A DNA stretch of 13,649 nucleotides from Myxococcales bacterium UBA5297 (GTDB lineage: Bacteria; Myxococcota; Myxococcia; Myxococcales; UBA5297): assembly GCA_002408385.1 (NCBI GenBank), contig DHSB01000249.1, positions 5,457-19,105 on the forward strand, given 5' to 3'. The notes below the pieces were generated by a model that was not told where the DNA came from, made no database searches, and saw only the letters and a list, made by a program, of their open reading frames with translations. The translations under genes were made by a program, and so were the position numbers. Positions 6,131 through 12,960 of this stretch are shown here, piece after piece (position 1 is the stretch's first letter; each line of letters starts with the position of its first letter).

Positions 6131-6790
6131 ATGCTGAAGAGAGCCACTTCCCGGAAAAAGCGACCCGTCGACGAGCGCTGGACCTGCGCCGAGCTTGCGG
6201 TCTTCGACGCGCTCAGCAGCCCGCTGCAAATCCAGGGGCGGCTGGAATCGACCCCCTACAGCCCGGACCCCATCTACCGCTCGCCACGCAGCGTGCTGCG
6301 CGACCGCAAGGCGCATTGCTTTGATGGCGCGCTCTTCGCGGCCGCCGCGCTCGCCCGCCTCGGTCATCGCCCGCTGCTCGTCGACCTGCGGGCCGCCAAC
6401 GACGATGACCACGTGCTCGCCGTCTATCAGGTCGACGGGCATTGGGGCGCTGTCGCCAAGTCGAACTTCGTGGGGCTGCGATTCCGCGAGCCCATCTACC
6501 GGACGCTGCGCGAGCTCGCCCTGTCCTATTTCGAGGTCTACTTCAACTCGCTCGGACAGAAGACCTTGCGCGAATACTCGCTTCCGCTCGACCTGCGCGC
6601 CTTCGACGACATCGGCTGGAGAACGAGCGATGAGCACCTGGAGCGCATCGCCACCCGGCTTGACGAGGTGCGGCATTTTCCGGTGCTCACCCGACGCATG
6701 ATCGCGCGGTTGAGCCCTGCCGACGAACGCTCCGTGACGGCCGGCATGCTCGGCGTCGACGAAGCCGGCCTCTTCCAGCCCAAGCGCTAG
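6131..6790 (+). CDS. Transglutaminase-like (Cys-His) superfamily protein
   Basis: A 219-residue soluble protein. The core AHCFDGALFAAAALARLGHR (61-80), followed by PLLVDLRA (81-88) and DDDHVLAVY (91-99), has the layout of the transglutaminase/papain-like fold: a nucleophile Cys63 at the start of a helix, then His94 on a strand, then GHWGAVAKSNF (103-113) as the third strand. The match is to the fold pattern; whether it acts as protease, amidase or something else is unknown. The segment LRFREPIYRTLRELALSYFE (116-135) is distinctive. ATG 6131 is the first start in the frame near coding-like sequence, but the only AGGAGG (about 6105-6110) is some 20 nt upstream, too far for a normal spacing. It converges on mltG with a hairpin between. 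I regard it as a conserved hypothetical with likely Cys-His catalytic chemistry. Confidence 0.8.
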   Translation: MLKRATSRKKRPVDERWTCAELAVFDALSSPLQIQGRLESTPYSPDPIYRSPRSVLRDRKAHCFDGALFAAAALARLGHRPLLVDLRAANDDDHVLAVYQVDGHWGAVAKSNFVGLRFREPIYRTLRELALSYFEVYFNSLGQKTLREYSLPLDLRAFDDIGWRTSDEHLERIATRLDEVRHFPVLTRRMIARLSPADERSVTAGMLGVDEAGLFQPKR

Positions 6791-7096
6791 CCGGCTTTGC
6801 CCTAAGACCGCCAGGGGGCGCGCAACCGGTCGGCCCCAGCGAAGTCGAGGGTTCTACGACTTTGCGAACCCTTGAGCTTTGCCTGACCTCGGCCCGCCCC
6901 CATGTCGCGCACCCCGAGGGTCTCCTCTCGAGGGGGGGCAGCGTCACCGGCCTCGACTTCGGCCTCGCAAGCCCGGTCTACCCTCGGGCTGCCCGGCTCT
7001 CGCTCGGAGCACTCCTCGACATCTCTATCGGTGCGACCGGGAGGAGCTCGACTCGACCGCGACGGCCTTCGTGCCGTGTCCGGACTTGAAATGGCC
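6791..7096. other. Convergent intergenic spacer
   Basis: These 306 nt lie between the stops of the transglutaminase-like gene and mltG. No gene is supported: short frames here have no ribosome sites. The main structure is the hairpin at 6842-6879. A run of seven G at 6932-6938 is present on the plus strand. No RNA gene was recognised. Confidence 0.5.
6842..6879. terminator. Bidirectional terminator-like hairpin between convergent genes
   Basis: AAGTCGAGGGTTC (6842-6854) pairs with GAACCCTTGAGCTT (6866-6879), giving about 13 bp with two G-U pairs and one bulged A around an 11-nt loop. It starts about 50 nt after the plus-strand stop, as expected of a terminator for that gene, and may serve mltG (stop at 7097) from the other side. 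T tracts are short (CTTT). Confidence 0.5.
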
Positions 7097-8125
7097 CTAC
7101 TTCCGTCCGCGCTGGCAAATGTCGACCCAGCGCTGATGGCAGGTGTAGTCGGGACAGAACTTGTGCGTTCCGCCCCCGCAGGCGACGAAAAAGAGGTCAT
7201 CGCACTCGATGGGATCGAGCGCCGCCTGGAGGGCGGCGGCGCCCGCGCTGGCGATAGGCCCGGGGGGCAGGCCCTTGACCCGGTACGTGTTGTACGGGTG
7301 GAAGTACTCGAGGTCGTCGCGCTTGATGTTCCCGTCGAAGGAGCCGTAGCGGAGGATCTTGGCGTAGATCACCGTCGGATCCGTCTCGAGCTTCATCTTC
7401 TTCTTCAAGCGGTTGTGGAAGACGCACGAGATGCGCGGACGCTCCTGCGGATCGCCGGTCTCCTTCTCGATGATGGAGGCCAGGGTCGCGGTCTCGTGGG
7501 GATCGAGGCCGATGCCCTTCTGTCTCAGGGCATCGGCCTTGCGGTACTCCTCGTTGTACCGGCTGACCATCTTGAGCAGCACCTGCCCGACCTTCGGGTT
7601 CTTGGGAAAGGAGTAGGTGTCCGGGTAGAGATAGCCTTCGAGGCTGTCGGCCTTTAGGCCCGCCTTTTTGGCGAAATCGGCGTCGCGCGCGAGCGCCAGC
7701 AGCTCGCTGGCCTTGCCGAACCCGCACTGCTCGAGCAGGGGCGCCACCTCGTCGGCGCGCAGCCCCTCGGGGATGGTGCAGGAGTAGAGCTTGACCCTTC
7801 CCTGCGCAATCTGCTCGAGGACCTTCTCGGGGGCGATCGGGCCTGAAAACCCGTACTCGCCGGCCTTGATGCGCCGGTCGATGCCCAGCCGCCGGGCGAG
7901 CCAGTAGAAACGCGTCTCGTCCCCGACTACGCCCGCCCCCGCGAACAGCCGCGCCACCTGCTTCATCCCTGCGCCCGACGGAATCTCCACCGTCTTCTCT
8001 TCGGGCGAGCCGTAGGGAGTCCGCGCGAACTGCTCCAGGGAGCTATTCCACCAGAACAGGCCACCGAGCACCGCCAACCCTGCCAGGGCAAGCAGCACTA
8101 CTGCCATGATCGCCAGGCGCTTCAA
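7097..8125 (-). CDS. mltG: Endolytic murein transglycosylase MltG (YceG family)
   Basis: MltG is an inner-membrane enzyme that cleaves nascent glycan strands and so sets peptidoglycan chain length. The 342-residue product has an N-terminal membrane anchor (residues 4-26), a LysM-like region with EIPSGAGMKQVARLF (47-61), EGYLYPDTYSF (163-173), LASIIEKETG (215-224) with catalytic Glu220, RISCVFHNRL (231-240), LETDPTVIYA (246-255) and NTYRVKGLPPGPIA (279-292), all family signatures. TTG at 8125 is chosen because GAGGAGGA sits about five nt upstream; the ATG at 8107 has no ribosome site and would trim the anchor's basic N-terminus. The C-terminus is unusual: where many homologues read like HVFS..L.EHN, this one has Cys316, Cys324, Cys329 and Cys337, a possible metal or disulfide cluster. 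It is divergent from the T3SS-like operon, which is probably chance. Confidence 0.95.
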   Translation of the reverse strand: MKRLAIMAVVLLALAGLAVLGGLFWWNSSLEQFARTPYGSPEEKTVEIPSGAGMKQVARLFAGAGVVGDETRFYWLARRLGIDRRIKAGEYGFSGPIAPEKVLEQIAQGRVKLYSCTIPEGLRADEVAPLLEQCGFGKASELLALARDADFAKKAGLKADSLEGYLYPDTYSFPKNPKVGQVLLKMVSRYNEEYRKADALRQKGIGLDPHETATLASIIEKETGDPQERPRISCVFHNRLKKKMKLETDPTVIYAKILRYGSFDGNIKRDDLEYFHPYNTYRVKGLPPGPIASAGAAALQAALDPIECDDLFFVACGGGTHKFCPDYTCHQRWVDICQRGRK

Positions 8126-8301
8126 GCTTCCTCCTCGGGCTCGACTCTTCTGCCATGCCGCGTCGGGACGGCCCGGAGGATACCCCGCCCGCCCCGGTTG
8201 TCGAACGGTTCAGCCGAACCGGCGCTCGGTTGAGGTAGGTCCCGTCGACGGGGCGGTCCTGCCCTCTTCCAGCCCTTGAGGGCTCGTCTTCTCTCCCAAC
8301 G

Positions 8302-8364
8302 CAAAGCCGTCGGCGGCCGCGGACAGCATGCGCCGAAAGCCGCGACCGGCCGACCGCCGCTTTG
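8302..8364. repeat. Long imperfect inverted repeat upstream of T3SS-like operon
   Basis: CAAAGC (8302-8307) pairs with GCTTTG (8359-8364), and the arms continue imperfectly inward (GTCGGCGGCCGCGG against CCGCGACCGGCCGACCG), leaving a loop of about 17 nt. It is about 255 nt before the operon start and 180 nt from the mltG start. It may be an mRNA leader structure, a regulator site or a degenerate mobile-element end; the sequence does not decide. Confidence 0.4.
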
Positions 8365-8452
8365 ACAGCCATGCCGCGCGACAGGCGCCTGGGCCTGTGA
8401 CCGGGCGCTGGCTCTTCTGCTGCGCGAAGCGACGGGCCTTGTCCCGCCCGAT

Positions 8453-8464
8453 AACAGCGCTGTT
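8453..8464. promoter_or_regulatory. Perfect palindrome AACAGCGCTGTT, possible operator
   Basis: AACAGC followed directly by GCTGTT is a 12-bp perfect palindrome 155 nt before the T3SS-like operon start. Two-fold sites of this size often bind dimeric helix-turn-helix regulators. No second copy was found nearby and no regulator gene lies in the window. Confidence 0.25.
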
Positions 8465-8619
8465 CCAGCGAGGCACGAGCGCCTCGAACCCCGGCTCGCA
8501 ATGCCCAAGGGATTTCGCGATCGCTCCCCATGGCACCGCAGCTGCAACCGCGCCCCTTCATAACGCGCCTCCGGCGGCGCGAAAGACCGACCCAGAAAAC
8601 AGCCGGCAAGGAGGCGGGT

Positions 8620-9675
8620 ATGAACATTCCAGGAATCAGCAACATCACCAACATGTTTGACGATGTCGTCGAGCGTCTCACCGTGAACAAGAAAGCCCTC
8701 GACCAGATCAAGTCGGTGGTCGGCGGCGACCAGAAGGTGGACTTGGGCGACACGTTCACCCAGCGCCATTCGGCCGAGTCGCTCTCCGGCCACATTCGGA
8801 CGCCGGTGGAGTGGATGGGCTCCGCCGGCAGGCTCTTCGGAATGGCGTTGGAGAGGTTGGGGCTCGGCTACGCCACCTCCGACGACTGGAACAAGAAGTT
8901 CTCCAACGCGGTCGACGTCCTAAAGAACAACTTCGACCTGCTCGACACCGCGGCCGGCGTCGGCAGCAAGGATGGCTTCATCGGCAAGATCGACCTCGAA
9001 GCGGCCTTGAAGAACCCGGACATGCCGAAGGAGGTCAAGGACGCCTGCCGCTTCCTGCTCGAAAACCCCTCGGCTTGGAACCAGCTCGACGTCGGCGCGG
9101 GAATCGGCAACTGCGACGGGATCATCGCCAAGTGCGACGTCGACGCGGTCTCGGCCAAGCTCGCCGAAAAGGCCGCAGCAATCGAGGACACGAGCAAGGC
9201 CGACAAGCCCGACGAGGTGGACAAGACCGGTGAGCCCGACAAGGAGAGCACGATCGGCGACACCAAGCCGACGAAGGAGACCGAGGAGACCGAGGAGACG
9301 TCGGGAGAAAACAAGACTGAGGAAACGGCCGCTCGGGAGGATTCCGGAAAGACCGAGAACCGCACCGACGAGAGCCGCTTCGCCGGCATGGCTCCCGAGG
9401 ACGTCGTCCAGATGCTGATGTTCGAGATGATGGGCAGTCTCGACGACGCAATGGTCGATGTCGCCAAAGACCTCAAAGAGGCCAACGACCGGCTCATCAA
9501 TCAGGACTCGAATTCGAAGGACGGCAAGAAGACGCAGCTCGACATCAACAAGCTCCAGCTTCAGCTCCAGAAGCTCATGGAGCAGCGCAAGATGATGTTC
9601 GAGATGATCTCGACGATGTCCCGGCTCCACCACGAGATGGCGAAGTCGGCCCTGAGCAACATGGGCCGTGCCTAG
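8620..9675 (+). CDS. Putative secreted type III secretion translocator/filament-like protein with NolX/HrpF-type repeats
   Basis: A hydrophilic 351-residue protein without signal peptide, starting at ATG 8620 with AAGGAGG five nt upstream. Two related segments, LLDTAAGVGSKDGFIGKIDL (107-126) and QLDVGAGIGNCDGIIAKCDV (155-174), have the DG-x-I-x-K-x-D pattern of degenerate EF-hand-like repeats that I recall from the NolX/HrpF translocator family; the KNPDMPKEVKDACRFLLENP stretch (131-150) between them also fits. A Glu/Thr/Lys/Asp-rich linker (about 190-250) follows, then long helices (260-295 and 305-345, e.g. QLQLQKLMEQRKMMFEMIST) like the coiled-coil C-termini of EspA/SctA-type secreted proteins. 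The next gene encodes a likely class II chaperone, the usual partner of translocators. No other T3SS gene is in view, so the assignment rests on this pairing and on family resemblance from memory. Confidence 0.7.
   Translation: MNIPGISNITNMFDDVVERLTVNKKALDQIKSVVGGDQKVDLGDTFTQRHSAESLSGHIRTPVEWMGSAGRLFGMALERLGLGYATSDDWNKKFSNAVDVLKNNFDLLDTAAGVGSKDGFIGKIDLEAALKNPDMPKEVKDACRFLLENPSAWNQLDVGAGIGNCDGIIAKCDVDAVSAKLAEKAAAIEDTSKADKPDEVDKTGEPDKESTIGDTKPTKETEETEETSGENKTEETAAREDSGKTENRTDESRFAGMAPEDVVQMLMFEMMGSLDDAMVDVAKDLKEANDRLINQDSNSKDGKKTQLDINKLQLQLQKLMEQRKMMFEMISTMSRLHHEMAKSALSNMGRA
9277..9300 (+). repeat. Short 9-nt tandem repeat in coding sequence
   Basis: GAGACCGAG occurs twice in tandem plus a partial third copy (9277-9300), encoding the TEETEET part of the acidic linker of the translocator-like protein. 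As the unit is a multiple of three, copy-number change would lengthen or shorten the linker without a frameshift. Confidence 0.55.
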
Positions 9676-9721
9676 CGACTCGACTGGGGAGAACCGCCCC
9701 ACTCTCACGACGAGGACTCTC

Positions 9722-10246
9722 ATGACCGCGAACGTGATCAACCTCAACGACCATCGCCGCGCCCTCGACAAGGCGACCCGCCAGAAGATGCGCCGCTTCC
9801 TCAACAACGAGATCACCTGGGCCGAGGTCGAGGGCATGACCTTCGAGCAGGCCCAGCAGATCGGCAAGCTCGGCTGCGACCTGGCTGCCAAAGGCCGCTT
9901 GCAGGACGCGCGCATCATCTTCGAGGGCATGGTCGCCGGAAACCCGAAGGACACCTCTGCCCAGGCCGCGCTGGGCACGGTCTATCAGCGGCTCAATCGC
10001 AAGGACGACGCGAGGGTTTGCTACGACCGCGCCATCGAGCTGTACGAGGACAACATCATCGCGCTGGCCAACCGCGGCGAGCTCAAGCTGCGCGCGGGCG
10101 AAGCCGACGGCCTCGCCGACCTGACCCGGGCGGCGCAGATCGACCAGAAGGGCCTGACCGCGGCCGGCCGCCGCGCCCGGGCGCTGTTGAAGTTCCTGTT
10201 GGAGCGCGCCGCGGCCGCCGCAGGCAAGCAGGCAGCGACACGCTGA
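9722..10246 (+). CDS. TPR protein, likely class II T3SS chaperone (SycD/LcrH-like)
   Basis: A 174-residue soluble protein with three consecutive tetratricopeptide repeats at about residues 43-75 (AQQIGKLGCDLAAKGRLQDA onward), 77-110 (ALGTVYQRLNRKDDARVCYD) and 111-141 (ALANRGELKLRAGEADGL), preceded by an N-terminal helix and followed by a basic Ala-rich helix. Size and three-TPR layout match SycD/LcrH chaperones, which keep hydrophobic translocators stable in the cytoplasm before export. Position supports this: it follows the translocator-like gene by 46 nt on the same strand with no terminator between, so they are probably co-transcribed. ATG 9722 is chosen for the GAGGA box a few nt upstream and for matching repeat phase; a GTG at 9668 overlapping the upstream gene has no ribosome site. 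A generic TPR adaptor is the alternative. It ends 25 nt from the convergent M48 gene. Confidence 0.72.
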   Translation: MTANVINLNDHRRALDKATRQKMRRFLNNEITWAEVEGMTFEQAQQIGKLGCDLAAKGRLQDARIIFEGMVAGNPKDTSAQAALGTVYQRLNRKDDARVCYDRAIELYEDNIIALANRGELKLRAGEADGLADLTRAAQIDQKGLTAAGRRARALLKFLLERAAAAAGKQAATR

Positions 10247-10271
10247 GGAGCTCTCTCCGGGGGAGGAGGGG

Positions 10272-11672
10272 TCAGCGCGGCGGAGCCGGCTCGAAGGTCG
10301 TCGGCTCCGCCCGCTTTGTCTCGGCCGCCCGCTGCTTGGGCTCGGGCGCGCGAAAGAGCTCGGGCATCGGCTCGGCCATCGCGATGCCCTTCTCGCGCGC
10401 GAACTGCTCGGCCCGCTCGATGCGCTCGATCGTCGGCGGATGCGAGGCGAGCAGGAGCACGACCCAGGCCGGCGGGTGCAGATCCGCCATGTTGAGGCTC
10501 GCGAGCTTGACCATCATCGAGCGGAAGGACTCGGGTTGCTCGAGCAGCTCGAGCGCGTATCGGTCAGCCCGGTGCTCGAGGTAGCGGCCGTAGGCGCCGC
10601 CGATCGGGTTGAGCGCGGTGGTGACGCACCAGACCAGCAGCAGCACGGCAGGCAGGCTGGCCACGTCGCGGTCGCCGTCGAAGCCGAGTCGCCCCCGGCG
10701 TCCGAGTCGCCGCAACGCGACGGCAATGAACCAGAGGTAGGGCACGAGGCAAAGGCTCGCGAAGACAAGCCTGCCAGGCGACCGATCGCGCAGGTGGCCG
10801 AGCTCGTGGCCGACCGCGTTGGCGACTTCGCCCGGAGTCATCGCCGCGATGAAGGTGTCCCAGACGACGATGCGCCGGGTCGGTCCCTGTCCGGCGATGA
10901 AGGCGTTCACGCGGCGAGTGGTGTCGCGCATCTTGAGCTGGAAGACGCCCTCGTGCTCGACCCCTGCCTTCTCGAGCGTTCGCAGGATCGCCTCGTGTGC
11001 CGGCCCGTCGGGCAGCGGCTCGTAGTCGCGGTAGACCTGGACGCGGTAGGGATCGAGCAGCCCCGCGCCGAGCAGCAGCACCGCGCAGGGCGCGCCGAGC
11101 AACAGCCACCAATTGCGCCTGCGCCGCGCAAGCCCGTAGAGCCCGAAGGCAAGCGTGCTGAAGGTCGCGACCGAGATGACGAATCCCTTGGTCGAATCCC
11201 AGCTCCAGCGCCCGAACGTTTCGACCGACAAGCCGTGCTGCCGCTCGCGCACCCAGCCGAAATAGAAGTCGGTCGGCAGGTCGATGAGCGTGATGATCGC
11301 CAAGTACGCGGCCACGAAGACCATCGCCCCGCCCCAGGTGGCGTCGCCCCAGAGCTTGGTGAGCACCCCGCCGACGCGCCGCAGGGCGCCGAGCTTCCCG
11401 AGCGGTCCGGCGAGGCGGGCGGCGAGCCTGTCGCTGCGCACCTTCAGCTTGCGGTTGAGCTGCAGGAGCAGGAAGACCAGCGTGAAGAGCAGCCACCAGA
11501 CCTGCTTGATCGCCCAGAGCGAATAGAGCGGCCGCACGTACTCGTCGTGCCGCGCGATCTCCTCGGCGGTGAAGTACCTGAGCACCTGCTCGTCGCCGGC
11601 GAGTGCGACGATAGGCAGCAGAAGGCAAATGGCGAAGACGAGCGTTCCGATAGGGAGTCGGCGGAGGGTCAC
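10272..11672 (-). CDS. M48 family membrane metalloprotease, Ste24/CAAX prenyl protease 1-like
   Basis: A 466-residue zinc protease of the inner membrane. An N-terminal hydrophobic segment (about 8-25) and further membrane helices (about 51-71, 113-131, 164-182, 187-206, 301-321, 340-353) surround the catalytic motif HELGH (289-293; His289, Glu290, His293), with the likely third ligand Glu366 in YLEHRAD. NAFIAGQGPTRRIVVWDTF (256-274) and the late SHPPTIERIER (410-420) are family features. Bacterial relatives degrade membrane or envelope proteins; the substrate here is unknown. The C-terminus is a Pro/Glu/Ala-rich tail. The start is uncertain: GTG 11672 gives a compact membrane-targeting N-terminus but lacks a clear ribosome site; the frame remains open to a TTG at 11729. 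It is probably co-transcribed with the TPR lipoprotein gene 75 nt upstream. It converges on the chaperone gene. Confidence 0.9.
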   Translation of the reverse strand: MTLRRLPIGTLVFAICLLLPIVALAGDEQVLRYFTAEEIARHDEYVRPLYSLWAIKQVWWLLFTLVFLLLQLNRKLKVRSDRLAARLAGPLGKLGALRRVGGVLTKLWGDATWGGAMVFVAAYLAIITLIDLPTDFYFGWVRERQHGLSVETFGRWSWDSTKGFVISVATFSTLAFGLYGLARRRRNWWLLLGAPCAVLLLGAGLLDPYRVQVYRDYEPLPDGPAHEAILRTLEKAGVEHEGVFQLKMRDTTRRVNAFIAGQGPTRRIVVWDTFIAAMTPGEVANAVGHELGHLRDRSPGRLVFASLCLVPYLWFIAVALRRLGRRGRLGFDGDRDVASLPAVLLLVWCVTTALNPIGGAYGRYLEHRADRYALELLEQPESFRSMMVKLASLNMADLHPPAWVVLLLASHPPTIERIERAEQFAREKGIAMAEPMPELFRAPEPKQRAAETKRAEPTTFEPAPPR

Positions 11673-11747
11673 GCGGACATCATAGCCTCGGCCCTTGACT
11701 CGAAGCGCGGGCCGGGCGGACCAAAGCAAGGTCCGCGGGCCCCGCGC

Positions 11748-12875
11748 TCAGGACGCGGGTTGGGCCTGGGGCCCACCGGCGGGCTCTTCGGCCGCGGGCT
11801 CCGCGGTTTCGGGCTCTTCGAGCAAGATGTCCTTCATTCGCTCGAGGCTTCGGCGGGTCTGCTCGACGAAGGGCGTCTCGCTGCCGATGCGCTCGGCGGC
11901 CGCGAGGGTGCGCTCGTAGATGCTGATGGCCTTGGTGATGAGTACGCGCACCCGCTTGCGCAGCTCCTTGCGGTAGATCTCCGCCTCCTCCTCGTTGAGA
12001 TCGGCCGGGACCCTGGCGTTGAGCATCGCGTCGTAGAGCGTCTCGTAGAGCGCGCCGATGCGGAAGCCAGACGAGGTCGCCCACTGGCCGTGGCCGATGC
12101 GGATGGAGCGCAAGTAATGGCCCTGCGCCGACAGGAGCAGCTCGCACTTGTACTCCAGGTCCTCGCCGAGCTTCTCCTCACCCCTGTCCGGATTGAGCTC
12201 AACGTGCTCGAAGTAGAGCCGATAGATCTCGCCGAGGAAGAACTGCGCCTGTGACGGGAAGTACTCGTCGAGCCGCTCGATCTGGTTGCGCCGCTCCCAC
12301 CACCCCAGCGATTCGCGAAGTTGGCGCTCGGCCTCGTCAAGCTGCCCGTTCTCGACCAAGCAGATGCCGCGATGGACGCGCGCCTGGAGCTGATCCTGGG
12401 CGGGGATGTCCTCGCGCGCGGCGAGCGTCGTCAGGACCTCGATGGCCGGCGGATAGTCGTCGAGGTGGTAGTGGCACTCGGCGACGCGGAAGGCAGCATC
12501 GAGCGCGTCGCCTTTGCCCTTGGCCGGGTCTGCCAGGACTCTAAAGCGCTCGAGCGCCTCGCCGTACTTGCCCGTCCGCTCGAGAGAAAGCCCGGCGTTG
12601 TAGGTCGCGGCCCCGAAGTGCGGCGACTGCGGATAGGCGTCGGCGAGGCGCTCGAAGCAGCGCGCCGCCTTGGCCCAGTCGCCCGCGGCGTAGGCGGAGG
12701 TGCCCAGCGCGAACAGCTCGTCGTCATTGAGGTTCGCGAGCTCCCTCTCCTCGGGCGAGCCAGGGGTGATGACCACCGGATCGAACTTGATGACCTCGGT
12801 CCGGCCTGCGCGCCCGGTCGCACAGGCGCCGAGCGCGAGCAGGGCGAACACGACCACCGACAGTCTCAGGGACAT
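11748..12875 (-). CDS. TPR-repeat lipoprotein
   Basis: A 375-residue lipid-anchored protein. The start at 12875 gives MSLRLSVVVFALLALGAC, a canonical lipoprotein signal with lipobox LGAC and Cys18, and has AGGA about eight nt upstream; an ATG five codons earlier (12890) is possible but has no ribosome site. The mature part opens with RTEVIKFDPVVITPGSPEE and then a series of TPR-like helix pairs: DDELFALGTSAYAAGDWAKA, ATYNAGLSLERTGKYGEALE, AAFRVAECHYHLDDYPPAIE and RVHRGICLVENGQLDEAERQ. Longer charged helices and an acidic Pro/Ala/Glu tail follow. TPR lipoproteins usually scaffold periplasmic or outer-membrane complexes. The opening reminds me of the gliding-motility lipoprotein GltE/AglT of myxobacteria, but I cannot confirm that and give no symbol. 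It lies between YjbQ (85 nt upstream) and the M48 protease (75 nt downstream), likely one operon. Confidence 0.87.
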   Translation of the reverse strand: MSLRLSVVVFALLALGACATGRAGRTEVIKFDPVVITPGSPEERELANLNDDELFALGTSAYAAGDWAKAARCFERLADAYPQSPHFGAATYNAGLSLERTGKYGEALERFRVLADPAKGKGDALDAAFRVAECHYHLDDYPPAIEVLTTLAAREDIPAQDQLQARVHRGICLVENGQLDEAERQLRESLGWWERRNQIERLDEYFPSQAQFFLGEIYRLYFEHVELNPDRGEEKLGEDLEYKCELLLSAQGHYLRSIRIGHGQWATSSGFRIGALYETLYDAMLNARVPADLNEEEAEIYRKELRKRVRVLITKAISIYERTLAAAERIGSETPFVEQTRRSLERMKDILLEEPETAEPAAEEPAGGPQAQPAS

Positions 12876-12960
12876 CCGCGCTTTCCTCATGAACGCTGCG
12901 ACAACGCCGGCGCTCGGCGGGTTCCGTTGGGCGCGAGCGCGCTGTCTGCCGCTTGCTTGC

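Larger units (their letters stand above)
8126..8619. other. Divergent promoter region with multiple inverted repeats
   Basis: A 494-nt spacer between mltG and the T3SS-like operon, holding the promoters of both. Structures seen: CGGTTC/GAACCG around AGCC (8206-8221), with CCGGTT (8194-8199) and AACCGG (8217-8222) as an alternative pairing; a long imperfect inverted repeat 8302-8364; ACAGGC/GCCTGT (8381-8398); a perfect 12-bp palindrome 8453-8464; and CGCGCC/GGCGCG (8564-8581) 38 nt before the plus-strand ATG. No consensus sigma-70 promoter stands out. No gene is supported. Confidence 0.5.

Noticed and set aside
5795..6676. 293-codon minus-strand open frame across 5851-6130 and the transglutaminase-like gene
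   Set aside because: Overlaps two better-supported genes antisense, with no start signal and no domain.
8409..8424. CTGGCTCT-TCTG-CTGCG, a GG-N10-GC sigma-54-like site before the T3SS-like operon
   Set aside because: The -24 box lacks the CA after TGG and GG-N10-GC is common by chance at this GC content; about 200 nt from the start codon.
7097..8619. MltG as a T3SS-dedicated lytic transglycosylase
   Set aside because: MltG is a housekeeping glycan-length enzyme; it is on the opposite strand and 494 nt away. T3SS-specific lytic enzymes belong to other families.
8920..9978. 352-codon minus-strand open frame over the translocator-like and chaperone genes
   Set aside because: Leu/Val-rich antisense artefact of the Glu/Lys/Asp-rich coding strand; the plus-strand genes have good ribosome sites and repeats.
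10440..12254. 604-codon plus-strand open frame across two minus-strand genes
   Set aside because: It lies antisense to the M48 protease and the TPR lipoprotein, both of which have clear family motifs and signal sequences. Its own protein has no recognisable domain. GC-rich genes commonly leave such open antisense frames.
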